Assembly (NCBI GenBank): GCA_012064385.1
Contig: QRDG01000820.1
Coordinates: forward strand, 558,001-622,000
Length of the DNA stretch: 64,000 nt
Source: Puccinellia tenuiflora
Taxonomy: Eukaryota > Streptophyta > Magnoliopsida > Poales > Poaceae
Direction: 5' to 3'
Positions within the stretch are counted from its first letter, which is position 1, and each line of letters opens with the position of its first letter. The notes under the pieces are model-generated. The model ran no database searches and had not been told where the DNA came from. It saw only the letters and a program-made list of their open reading frames with translations. The translations under genes were made by a program, and so were the position numbers. This document shows, one piece after another, positions 34,701 through 44,687 of the stretch.

Positions 34701-37700
34701 GCTGCAGTATTTCGCACTTCTGTTCTTCTAGCGTCCAATTCAGCCATCTGGCCAGCTCTGAGGAATACTTTGGTTCGTCCTATCTGTTGATCAGAAAATA
34801 TGGCCCAAATGTTAGAGGACACTAAAAAGCAGTCCAAAAGACAACCCAATATTAACCAGTTTAAAGCAAGGAGTTAATTAAGAATCTCCAGAATATGCTG
34901 CAGAATATATTATTATAAAACAATCTCAAGAAGGAAAAGAAACTTAAAACAAATGCAACATAGAAATCATAAAGCCCTGGTAATGAGCCAACATCTAAAC
35001 CTAAACTCATCCCTAGACTATTTACACAAATAAGCAGCTCGCCCAACCTAACAACATTGAACTCAGTTATAAAACAACCTGTGCAGCCCACCCTCATTAG
35101 ATCTAGCCCTAACTATCCCAAAACCTTATATATTCAAGCGAACTCAGAGCCTTACTTTCATATACATTTTTATTGTTTATGTTGTACTTATGTGGTAACC
35201 CAATTAGTTTAGATCAAACTAGGAAGTTTAACTTCTTGGTTTACTAATAAGAAACATGCTCACCTGATAACCCTGCAGTCCGATTTTGTCCAAAACCTTT
35301 TGGCAAGTCAACTTTTCATCATTTCTACCAAAAGGGAGCATATAAATTCTTATGAATACAGGCTAGAGAGGAAAACATGCAATTCATGATTGAACAGTGA
35401 ACACTCACTTTTCTTTTAGAATTTCAGGAGCAAGAATGCGAAAACGATGTAAAAACTCATGAAACTGTTTTCTTGTAGGATATCCAGCACAGCTGATTCT
35501 GATTGCTTCTAGAACGCCCTAAGATGGTTAAGAAGACCATTATCATGAGACATCACGACATTAAATTTCTCAAAAAAATACAAGAAAAAAATAAGAAACA
35601 TGAAGTATCATATTACCGAACATCGAAGTTGCTGTAGAACATTGGTGTTCTCAAAAATAGCAGGCTTAAGCACACTATTTGGTTTTACACATCTAATGTA
35701 ATGAGGTTCCGTAGAACTCAAAGTCTCCATGAGTTCATGAAGTTGCATCTGGAAATAACATTGAATAATCAGACACATAATTCCATTAAAAAAGCATTGA
35801 TATACTAAAATTTCAACTGAGCCCCTATTCTTCTAATTTGATAACTAGGTCTTTTAAGTTTTGTTTTGGGTTCAACTAGGACATCTCTGTTAAATCCTGT
35901 TATGAATTTTCCGGCATGGAAAGTTATGTCAGCAATGTACTGTTGATGTGGACACCAAGAGTACCACAATCTAGTATCATGGCAGCAAGGTTCCCCCTTA
36001 CTGTTTTTCCTAAAAAAACTAGCTGCAAGATCAAGGAGGCACTAAGTCAATAAGTGACAAATGATCATGCATATCCCTATAAAGTGAGATAGTACGACCA
36101 TTTAATCTCTTCCAAAGCATTAAGTAGGTTTAAAACTTTAAATAAATTCAATTCTTGGTTCCCTCGGTGGACAGATATTTTGCACCGAGACCCCTGAAGC
36201 CATGGTCAGTTATAGCGAAATAGAGGGAGTAGCAATTTGTAGCCCGTATGGTGCAAAAATTGTGATAGATTAACACAAGTCTTTAATTATAGCAGAATGT
36301 GACCTTGAAGCGAGTTGCAATTGAGGACTTGTTTGATTTTGTGTTCTCTTCTGATGCTGGTGGGAATAACACTGATACAAAAGAGCACCTGGAAGCATTA
36401 AGTAATTCCTGATGTTCTGCTACCACATAATCTTTGTTTTTGTCCAGGAAATGATCAGATTGATATACCACCTGGAGATAAATTAAGAAAATGGATGTCC
36501 TTAGGAAAATGCATGAACAAAGGAAGTGTTATAGTGTGAAAAATACTTACATCTCCAGCATAATGTTGGATTGTAAATGCAGTACGAGAAAGTTTTGGTT
36601 TGGCAAATCGTTTGTGATTCTTGAACTTTTCATACAGCTTCTGAGATAATGTTTCATGTGTCGACTTTGGAAACATGCTGGAGGATAGAACGCCAAAAGA
36701 AATAATCTCGTCAGAAACATGTACCCACAAAATCATGTAGTGCAAAAATGACATCCCTTGCTAAGGCAAGAAAAATGAATTAATAAAGTGTTGCCTAGCA
36801 GACTATGGGCCATGCATATTTTCAGCTGAGACGAGAAAAAATGAATTAACAAGTGTTGTTTAGACGTTGACACCAGGTGGTAGACTGGAGAAACATCTGG
36901 GCATGCATGTCATAAATTATTCCTAACAACACAGTTAATCAGAAATTTCAGCTCTATCCATAAGGCATGCAGAAGCACATCAATACACAGTGACACATTT
37001 ATTATTATTTGAACATGCACATTGTAGTAAAACCTGGCAGTGCCAACAAAGAAGGCACTGAAACTTACCAAGCTTCATCAAGAAGTGCAATAATGCCACC
37101 TGGTTTCTGGACACAAAAAGGTGGCAATTAAATATGTGAACATAAAAAGGTAGGTGGAAATTTCTATTTATGTACAAAAAATACATGAATATATTGATAA
37201 GTGTTATCATCTGTATCGGACATTGTAGTTGAGTTTACGTACTGCATCTGTAGAGTACATTAAACTGAGCTGAGCGCAAGATCAGATAGACTAACATGTT
37301 ACAATGAGCTTAATTTTGGTGTATTCAGCTTGACTGAAGGAAGATAAGATTAGCATGACACTCGCGTACAGATCACGGAAGCTTGAGGAATCGAGCCAAA
37401 TAAATCATGAAGTTTGCGCGATATTTACAAGAATGAAATAAATTCAAAGAGTTTTGTGCAACAGCGACCAACTCATACAGCAGGCCATACCTTCTCAATC
37501 AAATCAAGAACATCTTGGTTGTCAACAAACTCTATGTAACTCCAGTTAATCTGCTCCCTTGTGTACTCCTCCTGCTCCATTTTGAAGACATTCTGCAAAA
37601 ACAAACACCGCTGGTTGCTTGGCACGGGATGGAGGGGAAGAAAATTCTAACAAGATAAGTTTTACACATACCTGGTTAAAATGTTGCTGGAGTTTTTCAT

Positions 37701-40700
37701 TCGTGAAATTGATGCATAATTGCTCAAAACTGTTGAGTGGTTACAGGTCGAAGGAATATTTAGCAACCCCGTATAAGGTACACTTAGTAACTATTCTTTC
37801 TGGAATAACTTAGTGCTTACTCACCTGTTAGTCTTAAAACTTTCAAAGCCATATATATCAAGTACCCCAATCAATTTGTCGGAGCTTGGGTCTTGCCCAA
37901 TCGATGCATTAATTCTATTGACAAGCCTGCGAGAGTATAATATTATATATATACTTACAAAGGACAGGCACCGAACTAGAGTACATAATATGTGGTCAAG
38001 TTTTTTTACCAGTCAAACAATCGGGAGTATATTTGTTTCGCAAAGCCATCCCTGCTAATAGTAGCAGAATTAGGACCAACTGTAGTAGTAATCACCCCTT
38101 CTGGCGTATTTATTTCCCTCTTTATCAAGGCATTCTCCAACTTCTCGCAGTCACACCTGTAACGAGCATTCCAGTGTATCGTAGATTAGAAATATTAACC
38201 ACAAATAGTAATAAATTACAAAGAGAGGCAGTGAACTAAAAACATCAGCCTACATCAAGAGCTCTCCTGCTGTATTAAGATGAAATCTTGATTTTTCATC
38301 CTTTAGTACAGATGAATCTGCCTCACTCCCTTTCGCAAAACTAATATTACCAAGATGAAGCACAGCAGCAACAACACGGAATATAGCTTCCTGCAAAAAT
38401 CATTGCATTAGAAAAAACAGGTGATATCCAGAGCTGAGCAAATCCTTGCTAAAAGGGTGGAGTTCAAAACCTGTTCTTGCTCAGTAATGCCAACCATATC
38501 CATAGCATTTCTTGTGGCAAGATACTCCTCAGCATCATTGATTCCATCAACTCTAATGCAAGAAGACTGGTTGAGGTAGTGAAATGAAGATGGGTCCCCC
38601 AGCTTATATCTTTTAATATCCTGCAACAACAGATTCGACATAAAAAGTAGCATATGTAACAGCTTGAACAAGAGATTTGAAGTAGCAAACAGACACCAAT
38701 AAGAGATTCTCATTTACCTCTGATGGCGCTGAACAAAGGAAGTAAAAGCAATGGTAGTTTCTCTCTGGACTACTAGTTTGGCAGACTCGAGATCTCTCAA
38801 GCAAGTAGGTTCTAATAGCAGCACCGGATATCTTCCCACTCTTGTCGAACTGGAGCTCCACAAACTTACCAAATCGACTTCACCATGTCAAGAAAAAAGT
38901 TAAGAGGAATGTAAGTAGCATTTATGAGCAAGGGTGAGAAGATAAGCTAATAAATTGTATTTGATTGATCCTGCACTGGAAGTATACCCAGACATGAAAT
39001 ATTCCTATGGTTTCTCTGTATGGCAAACGCTGGCAGAGTTATGCTCTTATAAAAAATAGAAGTGAATGAAGTTCTGCCTGTCTTATGCAGTGTTCATGTG
39101 GTGGTGGAGTTGGTGGGTGCATCTTATCTATTTGGATTTTTTATATGCTATCTTAACATACCACATTCCAAATTTATTTGCAGCTTTTATTAAGCGTAGC
39201 AGGCTTGTTTTGGGTTTCCTTTAGCATTAAGTTTGATTAGGTTGTTTAGACCTTTGGGCCGTGACTTGGTTCTTATGAAACCTTGTAAATTTCTATTCTA
39301 TCTATCAATTTATTTCAGTAACATCTCCTCCAATGTTCTCAACATAAAGATCTGTTTCCTTCAACTAAGCAGCTTTCATACATTTGTCCATACTTTTGGT
39401 TACCAAGTACACTATCCTAATGCATGATACTTCTGGTTGTGATTTGTGAATCACATGCAGTACTACTACCGGCTTCGTGTTACTTTGATGATGCCAATGA
39501 AACATAAGAAATATCTTCTGATTTCCATAGTATGATGTGTGTACCTTGAATTATTGTTCCGAACAGTTTTCGCATTCCCAAAAGCTTCAAGGACTGGGTT
39601 CGACTGGATGCAGAGCATAAGTAACAGTAGAGTTAATACAGCTGAAATCTTCATATTGAAGAGCATTTATTATATTTAGAATGCAAACAGTAGAGAACAT
39701 GTGCTATCAGTGTGAAGTGTTGCAACTTATGAAACCAAACTTACTTCTAAAACCTGCTGTTCAACAGTCCTTCCTCCTGTTCCAGACCGACCACCCAAAA
39801 ATGCCAGATATCTCATCAGCAGTTTTGTAGTCTCAGTCTTTCCAGCACCACTCTCACCACTGACCAAAATGGAATTACTCTTTCCTTCATTCATCATTTG
39901 CCTGTTTCCTTATTCAAATAAATGCAAAATGGTTCCATCAATATAGGCCTATAGGGGGACCACATCATGTAGGTCAGTGATAACATCAAATAATAATAGT
40001 ATAAGCATTCACCTGTAAGAGACATCAGCTATTGCAAATACATGAGGTTCTAGATCTCCAAGATTTGCGCCTTTGTATTTTTCCATGGTGCGGACATCAA
40101 CGAGATTAGGCAGCCTTTGGAATGGATTTATGGCAATCAAAATGCTCCCCGTATAGGTCTAGAACTCAAGAGAATAGCATTAGGGAAAAATAAGGCACTT
40201 GCTTTAATGATCATGTACTTAACATCACAATGAAATGATCACTCACATATATAACATTTTTCGCATATCTGACAGCCAGATTATCCAAAACACCAGGCTC
40301 ATGCAAGTATGATAACCTTGTCATGTCGTCGACTCCATCTGGTGGTGCTTCTGTGTCTTTAGGATGTATATCAGATACATTTGCAGTAACCTGGTTGGAC
40401 AAACAACAATGTAACCATGTGGTTTTCACGACAGAAAACTAACCTTTGTGCTAGGTATACTATGTACTGCATATGAGGAGAAAAGGTTGTCTGACATGCC
40501 ATTCACATCAATAGAGCATTGATAAAATAAACACAAACAATTTGATAGGGCATGGGTGGTATGACAAGGTGGATATGGCGAGTGGGATCTTCTGTTCATC
40601 GTGAAGAATTTATCAAAGCGTAAAAATTCCACTGCTATTATCATTCTTTAGATGCCAACGTTAACGGTTTCCCTTAAAATTATATATAAATATTACCAAG

Positions 40701-42910
40701 TTTTAAAACTTTGACCACTAGCAAAAATAGTTTTGAAAATTTTGTGACTTCTCATGTGGAAATGATGGTAGTATATTTGGTGTCAAAAGTGCCATCAAAT
40801 TATGTTTTTAGAACTTTTGCAAACATATAAATACAATTAGGAAAAGACAATGATCAAATGCATGTAGGAGATCCTAATGATCATCAAAACTGTTATTTTA
40901 GAAGCTAACATTAAAAGCCCATGAATGTGTGTAGGAGATCCTAAAGATCAGATTCCTAAAGAATCCAAGCTGCTCGCATCAAATGTTTATACCATTGCAG
41001 TGTATTTTAGAAGCTAACCTTGTAGACCAATCAACAAAGAAAATATCACTACCATAATCCCATAAGGGAATTCTGAACCAAATGTCAGTACTGGTATAAA
41101 TGTTGTTTGTGCAATCAGGAACCACTAGTATGCTTGCAAATATAACTGGGTGGTCCCGAGAACTGATGATAGCATCAGTACGATAAATCAAGTCCAAAAC
41201 TAGCATGCCAAAGAAAGGGCATATGTGCCATAGGCCATAGCTCCCACATCTGGTACTAGTAGTAGTTAGATGATTCAACTTTTCCTTTTTCTGCTCTACA
41301 GAGAATGCGTACGGCCTAGTGCATTAGTGTGTATGAGCATAGTTCCACAATGACTCTTTTCCATTGACTAACTGCATCAGTCAATTCTTGCTTAACGAAA
41401 CACTAAAAGAGTGACGTCAACGATACGTAGAGTAAACTGAGATTGAAATGGCACTCTTAGCCAGAGATCCAACTAAGAACTGCAGGATTTTGTTCCGCTG
41501 TGTAGCTGTGAAGAATCCAAAAGTAACAGAGATGTAACATAAATCATGGAGACGTACCGTCTTTCCCTTGGTTGTGCGAACATGAGCATTTTGACCATCA
41601 ATTTTGAAGACCTCCCCATCAATCCAAGATAAATCCTTGTCTGCCACCCATACATGAGAGCCTATAACAATGTTTAACGGGGGAGCCTGCACATGTGACA
41701 AGCAACAAATTCAACATGTCAAATGACTCAAAATCACATGCAGACTGGATCGTACGTCTACATCTGAACTTTGCATTTCTAGATACCAAACAGACAATGT
41801 GCATATGTTGACAAGGAAGAGCACCCACATCAGGTATGGATGACTGATGAAATCGAGATGTGTAAAGCAAACCTAGGAATAAGATGTACGATCCAGAAAT
41901 ATCTATGAATTCATATGCCTTCTTGTGGCGATATTGCATAGCAATGAACAAATATACATCAAACTGAAGATTATTTATAGAAGAAAACTCGAGAAACTAG
42001 CTCTGTTTGGTTCCACAGAGACCAGTGCAGTTGTTGTATTTGCTATAAAATAGGGCAAGTTCGACTGAAAGAATGAAACCCCATATGCTGGAGAACACCG
42101 AGGATGAAAACTTAACATCTGTCTAAACATGTATATGCAGTAATTTGCTATCATATGGAAGAGGATGGTAGCATTTAGCTTGATTCTAGCACATTGAGTT
42201 AATTTGGGCTCAATCTAGAATCCACCATGGGCATAAGCATGCATAACTATCCAAAATCGTTCAGAAGAGAGGTATAAACAGTAATACAAGCATGACAGCC
42301 AATTAAATTTCAGTTCCTTTTGATGTACATAAACTAGCATATTCACCTAGTTTGAGATTACACGGTATTCATGCAATTTCTGTACCTGGTCAGAAACTAG
42401 ACCATAATAAGCATAACAGGGCCTTGTTCCACGATTCAGCTAAACCTTTAAAAGCACTGAACTCTATCTCATTCTCGTCGTGCAGAAAACAGGTTCAACT
42501 GAGTTTATAGCAAGCCAAATATCCTAAATGTTGAGCTGGAGAAAACATTCAAGCTAAGTCCCTCACTCGTAACACGAACTGCACACCACAAACAGCTGCT
42601 TGTCGCTAGTGTCTACACTTGCAGAAAAGAACTTGGATAATTCCAATCGATTCGTTCGCACAATGGATGGAATTCTGCATGATTTTAGCTTTTGCACTTG
42701 GCTTTCCCCGTGGCCCGCGAACAGGAGCTCCAAAACCACACAAAATCCTCCCCCAAACCCAGCCAAGAGAAGAAGAAGAAGAAGAAAACTACCGCGGCGG
42801 AAGTAGACAAAGCCGCACCCCGACACATTGCATCACAGTAGTAAAACAGAAGGAAACAAAACAAAAATACGGAAACAGCGTGGGACAAGTCAGAAGCGGG
42901 CACGCACCAT
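19978..42910 (-). CDS. Class XI myosin with an expanded coiled-coil rod (53 exons)
   Basis: Actin-based plus-end motor of the plant class XI (myosin V-like) family, which moves organelles and vesicles and drives streaming. On the minus strand the order is start codon (42908-42910), motor, six IQ motifs, coiled coil, globular (dilute/DIL-type) tail, and stop TAG at 19978-19980. I traced 53 exons; coding total is 7,160 bp, one short of a multiple of three because one repeated exon has lost a base. If that exon (167 bp) is skipped, the frame is whole and the product is 2,330 residues; with the base present it would be 2,386. Typical myosin XI proteins are about 1,500-1,530 residues. The excess of about 854 residues lies entirely in a tandem array of coiled-coil exons. 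The flanking motor and tail exons show no lesions. See separate entries for parts and exon coordinates. Confidence 0.93.
22873..33975 (-). CDS. Expanded myosin XI coiled coil: array of 168-bp exons (exons 23-41)
   Basis: Leading exons: 33877-33975, 33553-33741, 33201-33340 (140 bp, a divergent first unit). Array exons 26-40: 31725-31892, 31355-31522, 31074-31241, 30706-30873, 26803-26970, 26554-26721, 25604-25771, 25307-25474, 24972-25139, 24692-24858, 24327-24494, 24061-24228, 23781-23948, 23457-23624, 23104-23313. Closing exon 22873-22993. Thirteen array exons are exactly 168 bp (56 codons, eight heptads), one is 167 and the last 210. All start and end in phase 2. Shared pattern: (R)LEE, a Lys/Thr segment, LLL.E+Q, a Lys/Thr/Ala stretch, LxEAQER.EELL, KIED.D+KI, LLQDT(I/V)(Q/K)R. 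The unit resembles the single segment of ordinary myosin XI rods before the LRQQ motif, which here follows the array in exon 41. Expected result: a parallel dimer with a rod lengthened by about 854 residues. Confidence 0.92.
23104..23313 (-). CDS. Last array exon (40): 210 bp with internal heptad duplication
   Basis: This is a 168-bp unit enlarged by 42 bp. Inside, a seven-codon block repeats three times (RNEDLLK, RNEDLLK, RNDDLIK), so 14 residues (two heptads) were added by tandem duplication without changing phase or heptad register. Its 5' part (VDAISRLSSFVMEKQ) is diverged from the LEE consensus. Confidence 0.9.
24692..24858 (-). pseudogene. Array exon 35 of the myosin: 167 bp, one-base deletion
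   Basis: Its splice sites are intact (AG at 24859-24860, GT at 24690-24691). It reads LEENVSAK and then hits TAA a few codons later, where sister exons continue LLL.E+Q. Restoring one base at about 24831-24834 (an AAGAG where sisters have AAGGAG) would bring the remaining codons back to the family pattern. Because neighbouring exons share phase, skipping this exon keeps the rest in frame. A sequencing or assembly indel is an equally simple explanation. Confidence 0.85.
25864..26019. mobile_element. Stowaway MITE in a myosin intron
   Basis: 156 bp with termini CTCCCTCCGTTCC / GGAACGGAGGGAG, TA duplications at 25862-25863 and 26020-26021, and inner inverted repeats around AAGATGTTTTA. Lies between array exons 31 and 32. 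Confidence 0.92.
27140..27318 (-). pseudogene. Decayed extra coiled-coil exon in the largest myosin intron
   Basis: Reading the plus strand, the segment aligns by eye over its length with exon 30 (26803-26970): shared landmarks include an ACCT start, ATTTTCCTTG, CAGGTAGTTCATTTT, TCAGTTACCAACAGGTCT and a CATCAAGT end near the old acceptor. Frame and splice sites are lost. It lies immediately upstream (in gene order) of exon 30, as a dead array member would. Confidence 0.5.
27875..28024. mobile_element. Stowaway MITE in the largest myosin intron
   Basis: 150 bp, termini CTCTCTCCGTTCC / AAACGGAGGGAG, with TA at 27873-27874 and 28025-28026; same family as the copy at 25864. Confidence 0.9.
28395..28690 (+). 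mobile_element. LINE reverse-transcriptase tail fragment (zf-RVT region)
   Basis: Reading frames match the C-terminal zinc-binding end of plant LINE ORF2: a HLLIDCVFMRQAW-like start (about 28404-28445) and LMAWWIWKHRIAVLAD downstream, the usual 'W-IWK-RN' signature. Truncated on both sides, embedded in the myosin intron, same strand as neither the gene nor its exons. Confidence 0.65.
28895..29110 (+). mobile_element. Second LINE zf-RVT fragment
   Basis: CSQEVESAEHLLISYPWSRWG and, further on, WNIWKQRNAEIFGN show the zf-RVT signature again. The intervening bases carry a deletion relative to the normal spacing. Probably a separate truncated insertion. Confidence 0.65.
29811..30299. mobile_element. 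Short TIR element (GGGCGTGTTYGG family), copy 1
   Basis: Termini GGGCGTGTTTGGAAG / CTTCCGAACACGCCC are flanked by TTT on both sides (29808-29810, 30300-30302). 489 bp, non-coding. It shares termini and inner segments (GGCGGTGGCATT, GGAGCACC motifs, opposite orientation) with the larger element at 51031-51972. Confidence 0.65.
32190..32640. mobile_element. Foldback element in myosin intron 25
   Basis: The arms GGAGCATATGCTCCCA ... AATTCCGG ... TGTACATCCGGACATTCTATGTG and their reverse complements (TCCGGATGTACACCCGG, GGGAGCATCTGCTCC) form a long imperfect hairpin between exons 25 and 26. Ends not resolved. Confidence 0.5.
34067..34780 (-). CDS. Myosin XI neck: six IQ motifs, exons 20-22
   Basis: The end of exon 20 (34606-34783) and exons 21 (34303-34508) and 22 (34067-34186) encode a basic lever arm with the repeated IQxxxR-type pattern: AARGVQSQFRTHVARE, ICLQSFVRARLACK, LKIQKNIRCYFARR, ITLQTGLRTMAARNEF, IHIQSRWRRHRDSL, LTYQCAWRGRIARREL. 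Six calmodulin-type light-chain sites is the usual number for class XI. The exons end just before the coiled coil (LRQLKM). Confidence 0.9.
34606..42910 (-). CDS. Myosin XI motor domain, exons 1-20
   Basis: Exons (high to low): 42908-42910 (ATG only), 41558-41686, 40247-40390, 40013-40158, 39745-39901, 39545-39603, 38718-38877, 38471-38620, 38254-38390, 38010-38156, 37825-37926, 37672-37729, 37491-37592, 37069-37106, 36551-36677, 36304-36471, 35617-35748, 35409-35518, 35264-35324, 34606-34783. Every junction keeps phase. Seen in order: N-terminal SH3-like subdomain (NIVIGSHVWV, WIDGEV), P-loop GESGAGKTETTK, switch I NNNSSRFGKF, switch II DIYGFESFKTN followed by SFEQLCINFTNEKLQQ, actin-binding and relay regions, the EPHYIRCVKPN block, and the converter end IGRTKVFLRAGQMAELD. 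All catalytic motifs are intact, so an active ATPase is expected. The ATG-only first exon is inferred; an alternative ATG at 41701 would add a few residues if intron 1 were retained. Confidence 0.9.
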
Positions 42911-43560
42911 GTATCATCTGGGGCACAGCCGCGGCAGCCCGTGTCAAGAGAGAATCGGGGGCGGCGCAGGAAAGCGGGGCACGATCGGACGGGAGGAGAC
43001 GCGGCTCGGCGGCGGTTGCGGCGCCGACGGGCGATCTCCTCCCGTAAGCCCTCGGTCGCCGATCGCCTCGCGGCGGCGGCGCGATCCGGCGAGAGAGGGG
43101 CGCGAAGGCGGCTGCGGCGGCGTCAGCAGCAGCAGCAGCGACAGCAGCGACGCAGGGATGCGGGGGAGGGCGGTGGTGGAGGGCGACGCGACGAGGGGGA
43201 GCACAGACACAGCGCGACAGGGAGAGGAGAGGGTGGGGGAGCACGGGCAGGCGCGACTCTCATTAACCAAAAAGAAAAAAGAAATGGAAATGTTCCGTGT
43301 TCGCCACCAACGTGCCCGATCGGGTCGTCGTCAGCAGCAGCAGCAGCACCACCAGCGCACCACCGGGGCTGCGCGCGGCATTTCCTTTCCGAAAGGCGAA
43401 GGTGGGGGAAGGTGGCGGCGGGCGGATGGTAGGACGAACGGGAAGGGGGAGGATTAAAGACGAGGTAGACAGCGACGGATTAGAGAAAGAAAGGTGGTGG
43501 TGGTGGATTCGAAGGGGGATTGGAATTGGGAATTGGATTAGTGCGGGTTAAGCGTGGTTA
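42911..43560 (-). promoter_or_regulatory. Myosin 5' UTR and promoter region
   Basis: GC- and purine-rich, non-coding, with CAG/CGG trinucleotide tracts (about 43122-43150 and 43330-43350). Long frames on both strands here are composition artefacts. The 5' UTR exon must end at the ATG (42908-42910) before a GTGCGTG donor. No TATA box was assigned. Confidence 0.45.
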
Positions 43561-43837
43561 CGGGGAGGATTTGGCAGGCAGGGGTGACATGTGCAGGGAG
43601 CGACAGGGGTGAGGGCGGTGGATGGATTGGCGGGACGGCGCCGGTGGCCCGCCTGCGTCTGGCCGACAGTTAGGCAGCGTGTCGTCATTAGGTGGATGAT
43701 CCATAAAGAAGACGAAGAAAAAAGGGTAAGTAAAGCTTTCGGCACTGGAAAATGGAAAATTCGCTCCCACAGAAGAAGAAGATGTGGAAAATTCACACTG
43801 CTGGGCCTGGGCGTACGTACTCCTATGTGCTTTCAGG

Positions 43838-44104
43838 TAGGCCCGTAAGTGGGCAAGCCCTAATACGTCTACCAGCTTGCCACTTATACCCACTTAATTA
43901 ATTAGGGCTATAATTTCTTTCGTTTACGTTCATGACAGACGTTTAGCCAGCTCAAATCCACCAAACAATGACTCGAGCTTACAGTCAAACCACATTTCCG
44001 TTCGTCGCTTAGCTCTATTCATGAAAAAGTATAGTCTTTTTTAATTAAGTGGGTATAAGTGGCAAACTGGTAGACGCAATAGGGCTTGCCCACTTACAGG
44101 CCTA
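43838..44104. mobile_element. hAT-like MITE with long TIRs and 8-bp target duplication
   Basis: 267 bp; termini TAGGCCCGTAAGTGGGCAAG / CTTGCCCACTTACAGGCCTA extend about 60 bp as imperfect inverted repeats. Perfect 8-bp direct repeats CTTTCAGG lie at 43830-43837 and 44105-44112. Confidence 0.87.
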
Positions 44105-44134
44105 CTTTCAGGTGCTTTGCTGCGGACCAACTCA

Positions 44135-44354
44135 GGCCCCCTTCTTTTCAGCTTATTTTCCAGATTCTCCCAGAAGCTACCCTCCATCAGCTTCTCCCAG
44201 AATCTCGTTTTTTAAATTTGTTTAAACTTCTAAATTTGTCTTCCCAAGAAGCTGATGGAGGGTAGCTTCTGTGCTAAAAAACGAGATTCTGAGAGAATCT
44301 GATGGAGGGTAGCTTCTGTGAGAATCTGGAAAATAAGCTGAAAAGAAGGGGGCC
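44135..44354. mobile_element. PIF/Harbinger-like foldback MITE
   Basis: Termini GGCCCCCTTCTTTTCAGC / GCTGAAAAGAAGGGGGCC with TCA on both sides (44132-44134, 44355-44357). Nearly the whole 220 bp folds on itself through repeated GCTGATGGAGGGTAGCTTCT blocks. Confidence 0.7.
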
Positions 44355-44370
44355 TCAGTCTCGGTTGTTA

Positions 44371-44642
44371 GACTAGCCACAATGAGGTATCATAAGCAGT
44401 ATTATAGGAGCCATGTTGGTAAAAAGATGATGTGACATAACAATAAATGAAGAGTGAGAGGGTAATGGTATCATGATATGATACCGTAACATAACGGATT
44501 TCAAGACACAATGAGTCTATGAGCTAATAAATACAATGTATCATGATATTACAAATATGTTACTACCCACTATTGACATAGTAACATAGACTAGTATCAC
44601 ATGCATGATACTAGTTTATGTTACTTTTCATTATGACTAGTC
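44371..44642. mobile_element. Tourist-type (PIF/Harbinger) MITE
   Basis: 272 bp, termini GACTAGCCACAATGA / TCATTATGACTAGTC with the classic TTA duplication (44368-44370, 44643-44645); inner TATCATGATA motifs. Confidence 0.82.
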
Positions 44643-44662
44643 TTAATTATTAGTACAACTCT

Positions 44663-44687
44663 GGCACGGCACGGCACGGCACGGCAG
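44663..44687. repeat. (GGCAC)n microsatellite
   Basis: Five tandem GGCAC units directly after the Tourist MITE; no further meaning seen. Confidence 0.85.

Noticed and set aside
42600..43457. Several long frames on both strands upstream of the myosin
   Set aside because: GC- and purine-rich 5' region; frames overlap each other on all strands without domains or splice logic.
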